From: Treponema sp.
GTDB lineage: Bacteria; Spirochaetota; Spirochaetia; Treponematales; Treponemataceae
Direction of reading: 5' to 3'
Assembly (NCBI GenBank): GCA_024402655.1
Contig: JAKSTH010000007.1
Span: 1 to 41,246, forward strand
Length of the DNA stretch: 41,246 nucleotides
This document shows positions 1 to 8,253 of the stretch, one piece after another. The position numbers and the translations under genes were made by a program. The notes beneath the pieces were generated by a model. It saw nothing but the letters and a program-made list of their open reading frames with translations. It had not been told where the DNA came from and searched no databases. Within the stretch, counting starts at the first letter, position 1. Each line of letters opens with the position of its first letter.

Positions 1-743
1 GAACCATAAGCAACCATAATACCCATAGCAATAGACAATGAGTAGAAAAGCTGTCCCATAGCATCAAGACAAATGCGAAGGAATCGTCCAAAAGTTAAAC
101 CTTTAAAATTAGGAATAAAGTAAATTCCCAATCCCTGTAAACCTGTTCTTGTTACTCCGTTTCCATCTGTAAATTTAAGGAACATTGAATAAACTGCAAT
201 AAAAATTACAAGTACAGCAAGAATTGGCATAAGAATGCGGGAATATTTTTCAATTCCGTTTTCTACACCTTTATAAACAATAACAAAACACATTGCAGCA
301 AATAAGAATGTGTACAAAATTGGCTGCCACTGATGTGTAATAAATCCTGTAAAGAATCCGTCTACAACAGCTGCCTGTCCCTGGAATGCCAGATAAGTAC
401 TCATATATTTAATTACCCAGCCACCAATTACACAATAATATGGGTAGATAATAAAAGGTACTACATAAGCAAAAATACCAATAAATCCCCAGCCTTTATG
501 AATCTTTTTGTAAGCTGTAAGTGGACTTTCCTGTGTTTTACGACCAATTGCAACTTCTGTAGTAAGAAGTGTAAAACCAAATGTTAATGCCAAAATAATG
601 TAGATTAATAAGAACAATCCACCGCCATTTTTTGCAGCAAGGTTAGGGAAACGCCAGATGTTTCCTAATCCAACAGCACTACCTGCTGCTGCCAATACAA
701 ACCCAATAGAGCCTGTAAATGAGTTACGTTTTTTCTCTTCCAT
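1..743 (-). CDS. Sodium:neurotransmitter symporter family (NSS/SNF) transporter, N-terminal part
   Basis: The gene runs leftward off the window edge, so only about 247 N-terminal residues are visible. Translation from the ATG at 741-743 gives the hallmark of the NSS family near residues 20-35 (GSAVGLGNIWRFPNLAAKNG), the unwound TM1 segment that binds sodium and substrate in LeuT-like transporters. Several hydrophobic helices follow, including one with YVVPFIIYPYYCVIGGW. The family imports amino acids or related small molecules into the cytoplasm with Na+; the substrate cannot be read from this part. The start is supported by an AGAGGA ribosome-binding site about 8 bases upstream. It is divergent from proB, about 95 bp away. 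Family assignment is firm, substrate unknown. Confidence 0.93.
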   Translation of the reverse strand, partial: MEEKKRNSFTGSIGFVLAAAGSAVGLGNIWRFPNLAAKNGGGLFLLIYIILALTFGFTLLTTEVAIGRKTQESPLTAYKKIHKGWGFIGIFAYVVPFIIYPYYCVIGGWVIKYMSTYLAFQGQAAVVDGFFTGFITHQWQPILYTFLFAAMCFVIVYKGVENGIEKYSRILMPILAVLVIFIAVYSMFLKFTDGNGVTRTGLQGLGIYFIPNFKGLTFGRFLRICLDAMGQLFYSLSIAMGIMVAYG

Positions 744-791
744 AACTTTTTTCCTCTAAAAATTATAAATATCCGTAAATTATAACATATT

Positions 792-820
792 ATGACAAAC
801 ATTTAAAATTATTCTATAAT
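792..820 (+). promoter_or_regulatory. Sigma-70-type promoter for proB-proC
   Basis: A -35 box ATGACA (792-797), a 17-base spacer and a perfect -10 box TATAAT (815-820) lie just upstream of proB. An AAGGA ribosome-binding site at 827-831 leads to the ATG at 839, giving a very short leader. Box match and spacing are seen directly; activity is inferred. Confidence 0.75.
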
Positions 821-838
821 CGTTCCAAGGATTAAAAA

Positions 839-1639
839 ATGAGTGAAGTTATTTCTCAGGCATTAAAAGATGCAAGAAAAATTGTAATTAAAATCGGCAG
901 CAATACACTGGCAAAGGCAGATGGAACTCAGAATACAGATTTTATGTCTAACTTTGCAAAACAATGTGCTGCATTAATAAAAGATGGAAAACAGATTGTT
1001 GTAGTTTCTTCTGGTGCTCAGGTTGCAGGAGTTTCTACAGTAAATGGATGGGCGCGAAAAAAAGATGTTCATTATAGACAGGCCCTTTGTTCTATTGGTC
1101 AGGTAGAATTAATGCACCAGTGGAGAAAAGCTTTTGGTGCTGAAAATCTTCACATTGGTCAGCTTCTTCTTACAAAAGATGATTTTGAAAACGAACATCG
1201 CAGCTTAAACATCAGAAACACTTTATTTACTTTAGTTGATGAAGGCGTTGTTCCTATTATTAACGAAAATGACTCTGTAAGTTTCGATGAAATTAAAATT
1301 GGTGATAATGATAACCTTTCTGCATTAACTGCCATTCTTTGGTCAGCAGATTTGCTTCTTCTTTTCAGCGACATCGATGGTATTTATACAGATAATCCAA
1401 AAACAAATCCACAAGCAAAATTAATTGAAGAAGTAGATTCTATTGCTGAACTAAGAAAAGAAATTACAATTGGCGAAACAAATGCTTTTGGTACTGGCGG
1501 AATTGAAACAAAAATTCAAGCAGCAGAAAAAGTAACAGAATACGGCATTCAGATGATTCTTGCTAACGGTGGTACAGAAAATGCCGTAGAAACTCTCTAT
1601 ACAGGAAAAGGCAAAGGAACATTATTCCAGGTAAAATAG
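839..1639 (+). CDS. proB: Glutamate 5-kinase, short form without PUA domain
   Basis: Phosphorylates L-glutamate to gamma-glutamyl phosphate, the first step of proline biosynthesis, in the cytoplasm. The 266 residues form one amino-acid-kinase domain: KIVIKIGSNTL at residues 14-24, the VVVSSGA nucleotide-site segment at 54-60, INENDSV at 141-147, the IGDNDNLSA substrate/metal segment at 154-162, and FGTGGIETKIQAA at 217-229. The C-terminal PUA domain of the E. coli-type enzyme (about 367 aa) is absent. Short forms of this kind are known. The ATG is preceded by AAGGA at 827-831. It is followed 8 bp later by proC, so the two are probably co-transcribed. The middle enzyme of the pathway, ProA, is not encoded in the window. 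Confidence 0.95.
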   Translation: MSEVISQALKDARKIVIKIGSNTLAKADGTQNTDFMSNFAKQCAALIKDGKQIVVVSSGAQVAGVSTVNGWARKKDVHYRQALCSIGQVELMHQWRKAFGAENLHIGQLLLTKDDFENEHRSLNIRNTLFTLVDEGVVPIINENDSVSFDEIKIGDNDNLSALTAILWSADLLLLFSDIDGIYTDNPKTNPQAKLIEEVDSIAELRKEITIGETNAFGTGGIETKIQAAEKVTEYGIQMILANGGTENAVETLYTGKGKGTLFQVK

Positions 1640-1647
1640 GAGGAAAT

Positions 1648-2436
1648 ATGAAAATCGGTTGTATTGGAACAGGAGCAATGGGTGGCGCAATTATGCGTGC
1701 TGTTTGCAAAAAATATGATGTAAAAGACATTCTCGTTACAGATAAAAATGTAGAAATGGGAAAAGCTTTTGCAAAAGAAACAGGAGCTACATTTGTTGCT
1801 TCAAACAAAGAAGTTTTAGCTGCAGATTACATTTTCCTTGCTGTAAAACCACAATTTTTAGGAGATGTTTTTGATGAAATTGCATCTTCCATTTCAGAAA
1901 AATCTGTAATCATTTCTATGGCTGCAGGTGTAAAAATTGAAAAATTAAACACATGGGCACCAAAAGCTCGCTTTATAAGAATGATGCCAAATGTTTGCGC
2001 CATGATTGGTCAGGCAATGACAGCAGTTTCTTATAATTCAAATATTACAAAAGAAGAAGCTGAAACAGCCATTCAGATTTTAAACTGTGCCGGTAAAGTA
2101 GAAGTTGTTCCAGAAAAATTAATGGATTGTGTAACAGGAGTTAGTGGTTCAGGTCCTGCTTTTGTATTTATGTTTATTGAAGCAATGGCAGATGCTGCAG
2201 TTCGTTGTGGTATGCCTCGCTCTCAAGCTTATACTTATGCTGCTCAAACAGTTTACGGTTCAGCAGGCATGGTTCTGGAAACAGGAAAACATCCTGCAGT
2301 TCTTAAAGATATGGTTTGTTCTCCAGCCGGAACAACAATTGAAGGTGTTGCTGCTCTAGAAAAAGACGGACTTAGAGATGCTGTAATTGATGCTGTAACA
2401 GCCGCTTACAACAAATCAGTTTCATTGGGTAAATAA
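1648..2436 (+). CDS. proC: Pyrroline-5-carboxylate reductase
   Basis: Reduces 1-pyrroline-5-carboxylate to L-proline with NAD(P)H, the last step of the proline pathway. The 262 residues begin with a Rossmann dinucleotide motif (IGCIGTGAMGGAI, about residues 3-14). They end with the typical ProC dimerisation and active-site segment, VSGSGPAFVF near residues 163-172 and the signature SPAGTTIEGVAALE near 230-243. Length is normal for the family. The start ATG follows the proB stop by 8 bp and has a strong AGGAGG site that overlaps the proB stop codon, which indicates one operon with translational coupling. The 3' end overlaps the convergent hrpB gene by 15 bp. Confidence 0.96.
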   Translation: MKIGCIGTGAMGGAIMRAVCKKYDVKDILVTDKNVEMGKAFAKETGATFVASNKEVLAADYIFLAVKPQFLGDVFDEIASSISEKSVIISMAAGVKIEKLNTWAPKARFIRMMPNVCAMIGQAMTAVSYNSNITKEEAETAIQILNCAGKVEVVPEKLMDCVTGVSGSGPAFVFMFIEAMADAAVRCGMPRSQAYTYAAQTVYGSAGMVLETGKHPAVLKDMVCSPAGTTIEGVAALEKDGLRDAVIDAVTAAYNKSVSLGK

Positions 2437-4839
2437 AGTATAATCCCAGTTGTGCTTTGGGTATCTTCCCTTCATTTCTTTACAAATATCTTTCCAGGCT
2501 CCTGTCCAGAAATTTTCCAGATCTTCAGTAATCTGTAATGGACGGGATGCCGGAGAAAGAAGTTTTAATAAAACTTTTTCCCCACAAATTTCAGGAATCC
2601 GTTTACAACCAAATACTCTTTGAATAATTATTTCTATAACAGGTTTTATTCGTTCACCATCAACAATTTTTTGCTTTTCATAAGAAACCTTGCATTTTAC
2701 ACCGTTCTCTAAAACCAAAAGTGCTGGTACTTGTTTTTCTATTTCAGCACCATTTAAATACCAATACAAACTTTCGTAAACAAGATGAGAATCAACTTTT
2801 TTTCCACCTGTTATAAAAGGCAAAAGCCATTCAGAAACATTTTCCGACAGTTGCTTTTCTAATTCAGTGTAAAACTCTGTAGTATCAGGTTTAAAAGCAA
2901 AAGAATCATTCCCTTGCTTGCATAAAAAATTTTTATACATTTGCCATCGCAACACCAAAGACTGGCACTTGTTGTCTAAAGGCAAAGCTTCCAACCCTTT
3001 TTCTTTTACTTCTCCTACCCAAGCTTTTTCATAATCATTCTCAGACGCAGGTAATTTCACAGTTTTTATAACAATTTCACCAAGTTTTTCTTTCTGGCAT
3101 TTTATGATTTTTCCATTTTCAAAATTGCAGCATTCTTCCAGACTTTTATTTTCTTCAATCCAACAAGATAAATCTTTTTCATCAATTGGTTCATAATCAA
3201 AAATAACACCTTTTCCACTTTTACTTAAAACTTCTGGTGCAACTATCCATTGATTTGGTTTTCCTGCTACAGTTAAAACTGCCTTTTTCCCGCCCACAAA
3301 CTGATATTCTGCTATTTCACCATTAATACCGGTAAGCATTGCAAGCCTATCTGCAAACCCACACATTATTAAAGGTAATCCACTTTCAGCTGAATTCTCT
3401 GCTTTTTCCGCAAGCTGAATTAAATCAATCTCTTTTTCAAAACGAGTAAGTCTTTCATTTAAATCCTGCAGGAATCTGTTTTTTAAAAATTCCGGAGAAG
3501 TACTGTACTGAGAATATTTTATAATGATAGAAACTGCTTTTTCACTAAGAGTCTTTTTTTTCCTGTCATAGCCGCTGATTGCCACGCAGGCCAGTCGGGT
3601 AGGGAGGGCGAGTTTAAGAGCGATTCTTCCTTTTTCTGTTATTTTTCCATCTTTTCCAAGGCAGCCATTCATCTGCAGCTGTTTTTGACTTACATTCCAT
3701 CCGCTTTCTAAAGGTGCATCAAACCAATCTATGCTGGTTCTTGAATAAACACCTCGCTCTGCACATTCTAAAATCAATTCATCAAGATTTGTACGCAATA
3801 TTTCCGGATTAATTTCTTTTAAGAGTCTGTCTTCTTTATGCCACAAACGAATACATTTTCCTTCTTCAGTTCTTCCAGCACGACCACATCGCTGTTCACT
3901 AGAAAACTCAGTTTCTTTTTCTGTCACAAGAGTTTCCATGCCTGTATTCAAATCTATTTTATTAATTCTAGAAAGTCCCGTATCAATTACAACTTTTACT
4001 CCCGGAACCGTAAGAGAAGTTTCAGCAATAGCAGAAGCAAGTACTATGCGACAAACCTTGTCAGAGGCAGGAACAAGTACTTTTTTCTGTTCTTCCAGAG
4101 TAATAGAGGAATGAAGAATCATAATCTGAACAGAATCATCACTATTAAAATATTCTAAAAGTTTATTTTGTGTTTTTCTTATTTCTCCAATGGATGGAAT
4201 AAATACAAGAATTGTTTTTCCTTTTTGTACCTGACCAATAATCACTTTTTCAAGTTCTGCTTCTGGTCTATATTCAATTGCAACAGGAAACATTCTGCCA
4301 GGAATTTTCATTACAGGACATTCCAAATACTTTTGCAGCCGCTCTGTATTAATTGTTGCCGACATTACAATAACATATAAATCATCCCGTAATTCCATAG
4401 CTTCTTTTAAAAATGCCAGCACCATATCAGTATGAATAGAACGCTCATGAAATTCATCAATTACAACAACAGAAATACCTTCCATTTCCGGATTTTCCTG
4501 CAGCTGTTTAACACAAATAGCTTCTGTAATAAATTCCAGCCGAGTGTTTTTAGAAATCTTTTTATCCAGATGAACTTTATATCCGCAGGTTTGTCCACAT
4601 TCTTCTTCCAAAAGCTCTGCAACACGATTGGCTGTTCCTAAAACTGCAAGGCGACGTGGTTCTGTAACAAGAATTTTTCCTGAAAATCCTTCCAGTAAAC
4701 CTAATGGCAAAATTGTAGATTTACCAGCACCAGTTTCTGCAGTAAGAGTTAAAAATCTTGTAGGAGAATTTTTTAATGTATTGCAGATTTCCTGTGTATA
4801 TTTCCAGACAGGAAATGTTTCAACTTCATTCAGTTTCAT
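2422..4839 (-). CDS. hrpB: ATP-dependent RNA helicase HrpB-like
   Basis: A DEAH/RHA-type (DExH) nucleic-acid helicase of 805 aa, the usual length for HrpB. Motif I GAGKST lies at residues 37-42, the Walker B box is DEFH at 128-131 (rather than DEAH), motif III is SAT at 160-162, and motif VI QRCGRAGR lies at 316-323. A C-terminal HrpB-type extension follows, with the typical ending (LLKLLSPASRPLQITEDL, then W..W..I.KEMKGRYPKH.W). HrpB is poorly understood physiologically; family knowledge says NTP-dependent RNA unwinding or remodelling. The ATG directly abuts the stop codon of the DUF763 gene (TAG then ATG, no gap), so translation is probably coupled. It converges on proC with a 15-bp overlap. 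Confidence 0.92.
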   Translation of the reverse strand: MKLNEVETFPVWKYTQEICNTLKNSPTRFLTLTAETGAGKSTILPLGLLEGFSGKILVTEPRRLAVLGTANRVAELLEEECGQTCGYKVHLDKKISKNTRLEFITEAICVKQLQENPEMEGISVVVIDEFHERSIHTDMVLAFLKEAMELRDDLYVIVMSATINTERLQKYLECPVMKIPGRMFPVAIEYRPEAELEKVIIGQVQKGKTILVFIPSIGEIRKTQNKLLEYFNSDDSVQIMILHSSITLEEQKKVLVPASDKVCRIVLASAIAETSLTVPGVKVVIDTGLSRINKIDLNTGMETLVTEKETEFSSEQRCGRAGRTEEGKCIRLWHKEDRLLKEINPEILRTNLDELILECAERGVYSRTSIDWFDAPLESGWNVSQKQLQMNGCLGKDGKITEKGRIALKLALPTRLACVAISGYDRKKKTLSEKAVSIIIKYSQYSTSPEFLKNRFLQDLNERLTRFEKEIDLIQLAEKAENSAESGLPLIMCGFADRLAMLTGINGEIAEYQFVGGKKAVLTVAGKPNQWIVAPEVLSKSGKGVIFDYEPIDEKDLSCWIEENKSLEECCNFENGKIIKCQKEKLGEIVIKTVKLPASENDYEKAWVGEVKEKGLEALPLDNKCQSLVLRWQMYKNFLCKQGNDSFAFKPDTTEFYTELEKQLSENVSEWLLPFITGGKKVDSHLVYESLYWYLNGAEIEKQVPALLVLENGVKCKVSYEKQKIVDGERIKPVIEIIIQRVFGCKRIPEICGEKVLLKLLSPASRPLQITEDLENFWTGAWKDICKEMKGRYPKHNWDYTLFTQ

Positions 4840-6159
4840 CTAACAAGTTTTTCCATGCCATTCTTTAGAGTGATCTCTTTCATAATGAATTGCCGCATCA
4901 AAATCTACTTCCGGCGCACAGTTTCGTTCAACATGGAGTGCAGTTTGATGAAGTCTTTTTATACATTCAGATTTATCTTTATAACCAAGTTTTGATTTTT
5001 CAATACTATCTCTCAAAACTCTAATAGATTCATCATAAATTTTTAATGGAACAGGGAAAGGATGTCCGTCTTTTCCACCATGAGCAAAACTGTATCTGGC
5101 AGGATCCTTAAATCGGCTTGGTGTTCCATAAATTACTTCACTAACCAAAGTAAGAGCCTGCAAAGTTCTAGGACCAAGTCCCGGTGTTAACATAAGAGAT
5201 TCAAAATCTTTTGGCTGACTTTCATAAGCTGTTGCTAAAACCCCACCCAGTCTTTTTAAATCCACATCTTCTGCTCTAACTTCATGATGTGCAGGCATTA
5301 CAATTGAACGACCTTTTACTTCAATAATCTGTTCATTATTACCATGAATAATCTGAGGTTCAAATTCTTCAAACAATTCCCCTTGCTTTATAATCGGTGA
5401 ACTTTTATTTATTGTCTGAACTTTTCCACCACTCAATAAAATCATTTCAGATTCAGGTTTTCCTATTTGAGTAATTTCTTTTAAAACCTTTTCTGTATCC
5501 TGACAACTTAAATCAAGAATGGAACTTCTGGCTCCTTTTGCCTCTTTATCAGTTAAATTAATGATTTTTCCAGAATTTATTCCTACAACACCAGAATGTG
5601 GTTCTTCAACAAAAGAATTTAATTCAGAAGAACACCAGTGATATCTTCTGGCAGTCTTTGTTGCACCATTCATTCCCTGCTGAACAACAGCCCACTTTCC
5701 ATCTCTAGCTAAAATAAAATTATGCTGATAAAGTTGAAATCCATCTTGAACAGCATTGTTATCAACTTTAGCTACCAGTTTACTGTTTTTTACCAGTTCA
5801 TCGCCATCTAAGCCAGTTTGTCCTGCAATTGCTGTTAATTCATCTGGAGTCATGCGGGAATATTTTCCTCGACCACCACAAACATAAAGCCCCAGTTCCT
5901 TTGCTCTTGGATTCAATCCACGCTTTAGAGCATACATTACAGAAGTGGTAATTCCAGAACTATGCCAGTCCATCCCCATTACAGCACCAAGAGACTGAAA
6001 CCACAAAGGATCACTTAATCTGACTAAAACCTCATCTATACCATAATTATCAATTAAGGATTCAACTATTAAAGTTCCCATGACCATCATTCTGTCTGCC
6101 AGCCATTTAGGAACAATCCCTGTGTGAAGAGGTAAATCTGCGTGTCCGGAATTTCTCAT
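4840..6159 (-). CDS. DUF763 family protein with a helix-hairpin-helix-like motif
   Basis: An uncharacterised conserved family. The N-terminus RNSGHADLPLHTG and the block DWHSSGITTSVMYALKRGLN (about residues 62-81), followed by CGGRGKYSRMTPDEL, are what I recognise as DUF763. Near residues 322-336 the sequence MLTPGLGPRTLQAL resembles a helix-hairpin-helix DNA-binding turn (LPGLGPRTA-like). I chose the ATG at 6157-6159 because a GGGTGG ribosome-binding site lies 4-5 bases upstream and conservation starts there; an in-frame ATG 16 codons earlier (6207) would add a hydrophobic stretch with no such support. The protein is about 439 aa. Its stop codon touches the hrpB start, so a joint role in nucleic-acid processing is a reasonable inference, not a demonstrated one. 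Confidence 0.85.
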   Translation of the reverse strand: MRNSGHADLPLHTGIVPKWLADRMMVMGTLIVESLIDNYGIDEVLVRLSDPLWFQSLGAVMGMDWHSSGITTSVMYALKRGLNPRAKELGLYVCGGRGKYSRMTPDELTAIAGQTGLDGDELVKNSKLVAKVDNNAVQDGFQLYQHNFILARDGKWAVVQQGMNGATKTARRYHWCSSELNSFVEEPHSGVVGINSGKIINLTDKEAKGARSSILDLSCQDTEKVLKEITQIGKPESEMILLSGGKVQTINKSSPIIKQGELFEEFEPQIIHGNNEQIIEVKGRSIVMPAHHEVRAEDVDLKRLGGVLATAYESQPKDFESLMLTPGLGPRTLQALTLVSEVIYGTPSRFKDPARYSFAHGGKDGHPFPVPLKIYDESIRVLRDSIEKSKLGYKDKSECIKRLHQTALHVERNCAPEVDFDAAIHYERDHSKEWHGKTC

Positions 6160-6286
6160 TTTTCCACCCGTATTAATTATAATAAAAAAAATTAAAGATA
6201 CAATCAAAACCCAACTCTATAAGAGAATTTCCTCATCTTGTTAAAAACATAAATTTTTAATAGTATCTGCCATTAGGAGATAAAAA

Positions 6287-7201
6287 ATGTTTGTCAGTTC
6301 AGAATGTTATGATTTTTTAAAAAATGTTTACAATGCAAATCTTTCCCCACTTCAATATGTAAAACTCGTTGAACGAGAAATTAAAAATCTTGCAGAATCA
6401 GCTAATATTGGAAGGTTTTCCATTGATGTAAATCTTCCCCCAAGTGCATTTGAAAAAGGTACTGTAATAAGCAAAACTGTATTATTCGAAAAAAAACCAG
6501 ATTTAACTATAGAACCAGTTGTTTCAGAATTTACTTCTTTTAATAACGGACTTTATGTTTTTGAAAGTTTTCCACAAAAAGGAACAGCCTGGACTAAAGA
6601 AGACCGTAACCAGATAGATTTTCTTTCTCATCTTCTTTTCGTTTTATTTACTCGCTGCAGTTTAAGCAAATTAATTCAACGAGCACAGGAAACTGACATT
6701 TTAACAGGCTGCTTAAATTCAAAAGGACTTATTACATTAGGTTCTGCCATAATTAAAAAAAGACTTATGTCAAAATTTTCAGTAGTTTATCTGAATGTTA
6801 AATCTTTTAAGAAAATCAATGAAAAATATTCTCAAGACACAGGTGACATTTTCCTCATAAAACTTTCTTCTAGAATTTCCAGCTTCCTTAAAAAAGATGG
6901 AGCTATTTCCCGTTTTATGGCAGATAAATTCTGTGTTTTAATTAAGAATTCCAAGCTTGCAGATTTTCTAAAATATCTGACCACAATCACAATTCCTTTG
7001 GAAATTGAAAATCCACAGGGCAATATTAATGTTTCCATTGAATGTAATCTAACCGCAGGAATTTCAGAAGGAAATAATGCCATAAACTCTTTTGAAAATT
7101 ATGTGGAAATGGCGCAAACTGCTTTAGAAACAACTAAAAAACCAGATTCTGAACCTTTTGTATTCTATAACAGTTCCATGGAAAACCTAATTTCATTATA
7201 A
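6287..7201 (+). CDS. Degenerate GGDEF-domain protein
   Basis: The 304-aa protein has a variable N-terminal half (about residues 1-130, perhaps a GAF-like sensor, not assignable by eye) and a C-terminal half with the fold landmarks of a diguanylate cyclase: TDILTGCLNSKGL near 135-147 (compare DxLTGLxNRR), VVYLNVKSFKKINEKYSQDTGD near 165-186, and SRFMADKFCVLIK near 207-219. That last segment aligns with RxGGDEFxxLL, so the GG(D/E)EF signature has become MADKF. A canonical cyclase needs the glycines and acidic residues here, so this protein is probably not a c-di-GMP synthase and may be a nucleotide sensor or a structural remnant. AGGAG lies 7-8 bases before the ATG. No transmembrane segment is obvious. 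Confidence 0.75.
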   Translation: MFVSSECYDFLKNVYNANLSPLQYVKLVEREIKNLAESANIGRFSIDVNLPPSAFEKGTVISKTVLFEKKPDLTIEPVVSEFTSFNNGLYVFESFPQKGTAWTKEDRNQIDFLSHLLFVLFTRCSLSKLIQRAQETDILTGCLNSKGLITLGSAIIKKRLMSKFSVVYLNVKSFKKINEKYSQDTGDIFLIKLSSRISSFLKKDGAISRFMADKFCVLIKNSKLADFLKYLTTITIPLEIENPQGNINVSIECNLTAGISEGNNAINSFENYVEMAQTALETTKKPDSEPFVFYNSSMENLISL

Positions 7202-7225
7202 TAAACTTCATCTATCACTTATAAA

Positions 7226-7258
7226 TCGTCATTCTGAATTAAGTTCAGAATTTCAGAG
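7226..7258. repeat. REP-like palindromic element
   Basis: ATTCTGAA at 7231-7238 and TTCAGAAT at 7244-7251 form a perfect 8-bp stem around a 5-base loop, within the context CGTCATTCTGAATTAAGT. The sequence resembles the GTCATTCTGA...TCAGAAT dispersed palindromes seen between genes in many bacteria. It ends immediately before the metF ribosome-binding site (AGAGGT, 7255-7260), so a hairpin there could also affect metF translation. Only one copy was noticed in the window. Confidence 0.5.
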
Positions 7259-7265
7259 GTAATGA

Positions 7266-8156
7266 ATGTTATTAGAATCAAACAAGACAATATTCTCTTT
7301 TGAAATTTTCCCTCCAAAAAAGAATATGCCCATCGACACTATCTTTAACACTTTAGATGAACTTAAAGATTTGCGTCCAGATTTTATTTCAGTAACTTTT
7401 GGTGCAGGTGGAAGCGAAAACTGTGATAATGCCCTTGCAATTGCAAAACGCATTAAAGATGAATGTAAAGTACAATCCGTAATTCATATGCCATGTATTA
7501 ACATGACTAAAGAAGATGCAAAATATTGTCTTGACCAGTTCCAGAAAGCAGGAATTGAAAATATTCTTGCTCTTAGAGGCGACCGGGTAGAAGGAAAAGA
7601 ACCTTGCAACGACTTTCCACATGCCAGCGACTTAATAGAATTTATTTCTGCTTATGACAAGCTTCGTACAGATAACAAAAAATTCAATGTATTTGGTGCC
7701 TGCTATCCAGAACTTCATCCACAGTCACCTTCAGTTTACGACGATATTGATAATCTTAAAAAGAAAGTTGATGCTGGTTCTACACATCTTTTGTCTCAGC
7801 TCTTCTTTGATAATGAAAAATTCTTCCGTTTCCAGGAACGCTGCCAGATTAAAGGTATAAATGTTCCAATTGAAGCTGGAATCATGCCTGCAACAAATAA
7901 AAAATCCATTGAAAGAATGGTTAGCATGACAAATGCAGTTCTTCCTAAAAAGTTCACAGATATGATGGAACGTTACGGAGACCATCCAGAGGCAATTAGA
8001 GATGCAGGTATTGCTTATGCTATCGATCAGATTGTTGACCTGGTAACTCATGGTGTTCAGGGTATTCATTTATACACAATGAACAATCCTCTTGTTGCAA
8101 GAAAAATTTACGAAGCAACTAAGAGCTTATTTGAAGTTCCACCATTAGTAAATTAA
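7266..8156 (+). CDS. metF: 5,10-methylenetetrahydrofolate reductase
   Basis: Reduces 5,10-methylene-THF to 5-methyl-THF, the methyl donor for methionine synthesis, using an FAD cofactor in the cytoplasm. The 296-aa length fits MetF. Family landmarks are FSFEIFPPK near residues 11-19 (with the catalytic-region glutamate), FISVTFGAGGS near 40-50, HMPCINM near 75-81, ILALRGDR near 99-106, GACYPELHPQS near 143-153, and AGIMPATN near 205-212. The ATG at 7266 follows AGAGGT with suitable spacing. It lies 64 bp after the GGDEF-like gene, with the palindromic element between them, and has no methionine-pathway neighbours here. Confidence 0.95.
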   Translation: MLLESNKTIFSFEIFPPKKNMPIDTIFNTLDELKDLRPDFISVTFGAGGSENCDNALAIAKRIKDECKVQSVIHMPCINMTKEDAKYCLDQFQKAGIENILALRGDRVEGKEPCNDFPHASDLIEFISAYDKLRTDNKKFNVFGACYPELHPQSPSVYDDIDNLKKKVDAGSTHLLSQLFFDNEKFFRFQERCQIKGINVPIEAGIMPATNKKSIERMVSMTNAVLPKKFTDMMERYGDHPEAIRDAGIAYAIDQIVDLVTHGVQGIHLYTMNNPLVARKIYEATKSLFEVPPLVN

Positions 8157-8198
8157 TCTACATTTCCAGTTTGATTCATACTCTCTACTAAAAATTTC

Positions 8199-8227
8199 TT
8201 GACAATCCCTTTCAAAGTGTGTATATC
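8199..8227 (+). promoter_or_regulatory. Promoter of the ABC exporter-regulator operon
   Basis: A perfect -35 box TTGACA (8199-8204), a 17-base spacer and a -10-like TATATC (8222-8227) precede the ABC ATPase gene. The -10 box lies inside the palindromic operator at 8214-8242. Confidence 0.7.
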
Positions 8228-8242
8228 TAATATATACACTTT
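8214..8242. promoter_or_regulatory. Predicted YtrA/GntR-type operator
   Basis: Arms AAAGTGTGTATAT (8214-8226) and ATATATACACTTT (8230-8242) form a 13-bp inverted repeat with one mismatch around a 3-base spacer. The GTGTA..TACAC core is the kind of site bound by YtrA-subfamily GntR repressors, and such a regulator is the last gene of this operon. It covers the -10 region, so autorepression by steric block is the natural inference. Confidence 0.7.
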
Positions 8243-8253
8243 AAGGGGGATAT

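Noticed and set aside
333-587. Small plus-strand reading frame of 84 codons
   Set aside because: It lies fully inside the conserved symporter gene on the minus strand and has a Cys-rich composition typical of a shadow frame.
3838-4158. Reading frame opposite hrpB
   Set aside because: Low-complexity Phe/Ser/Asn-rich product lying over helicase motifs; a strand shadow.
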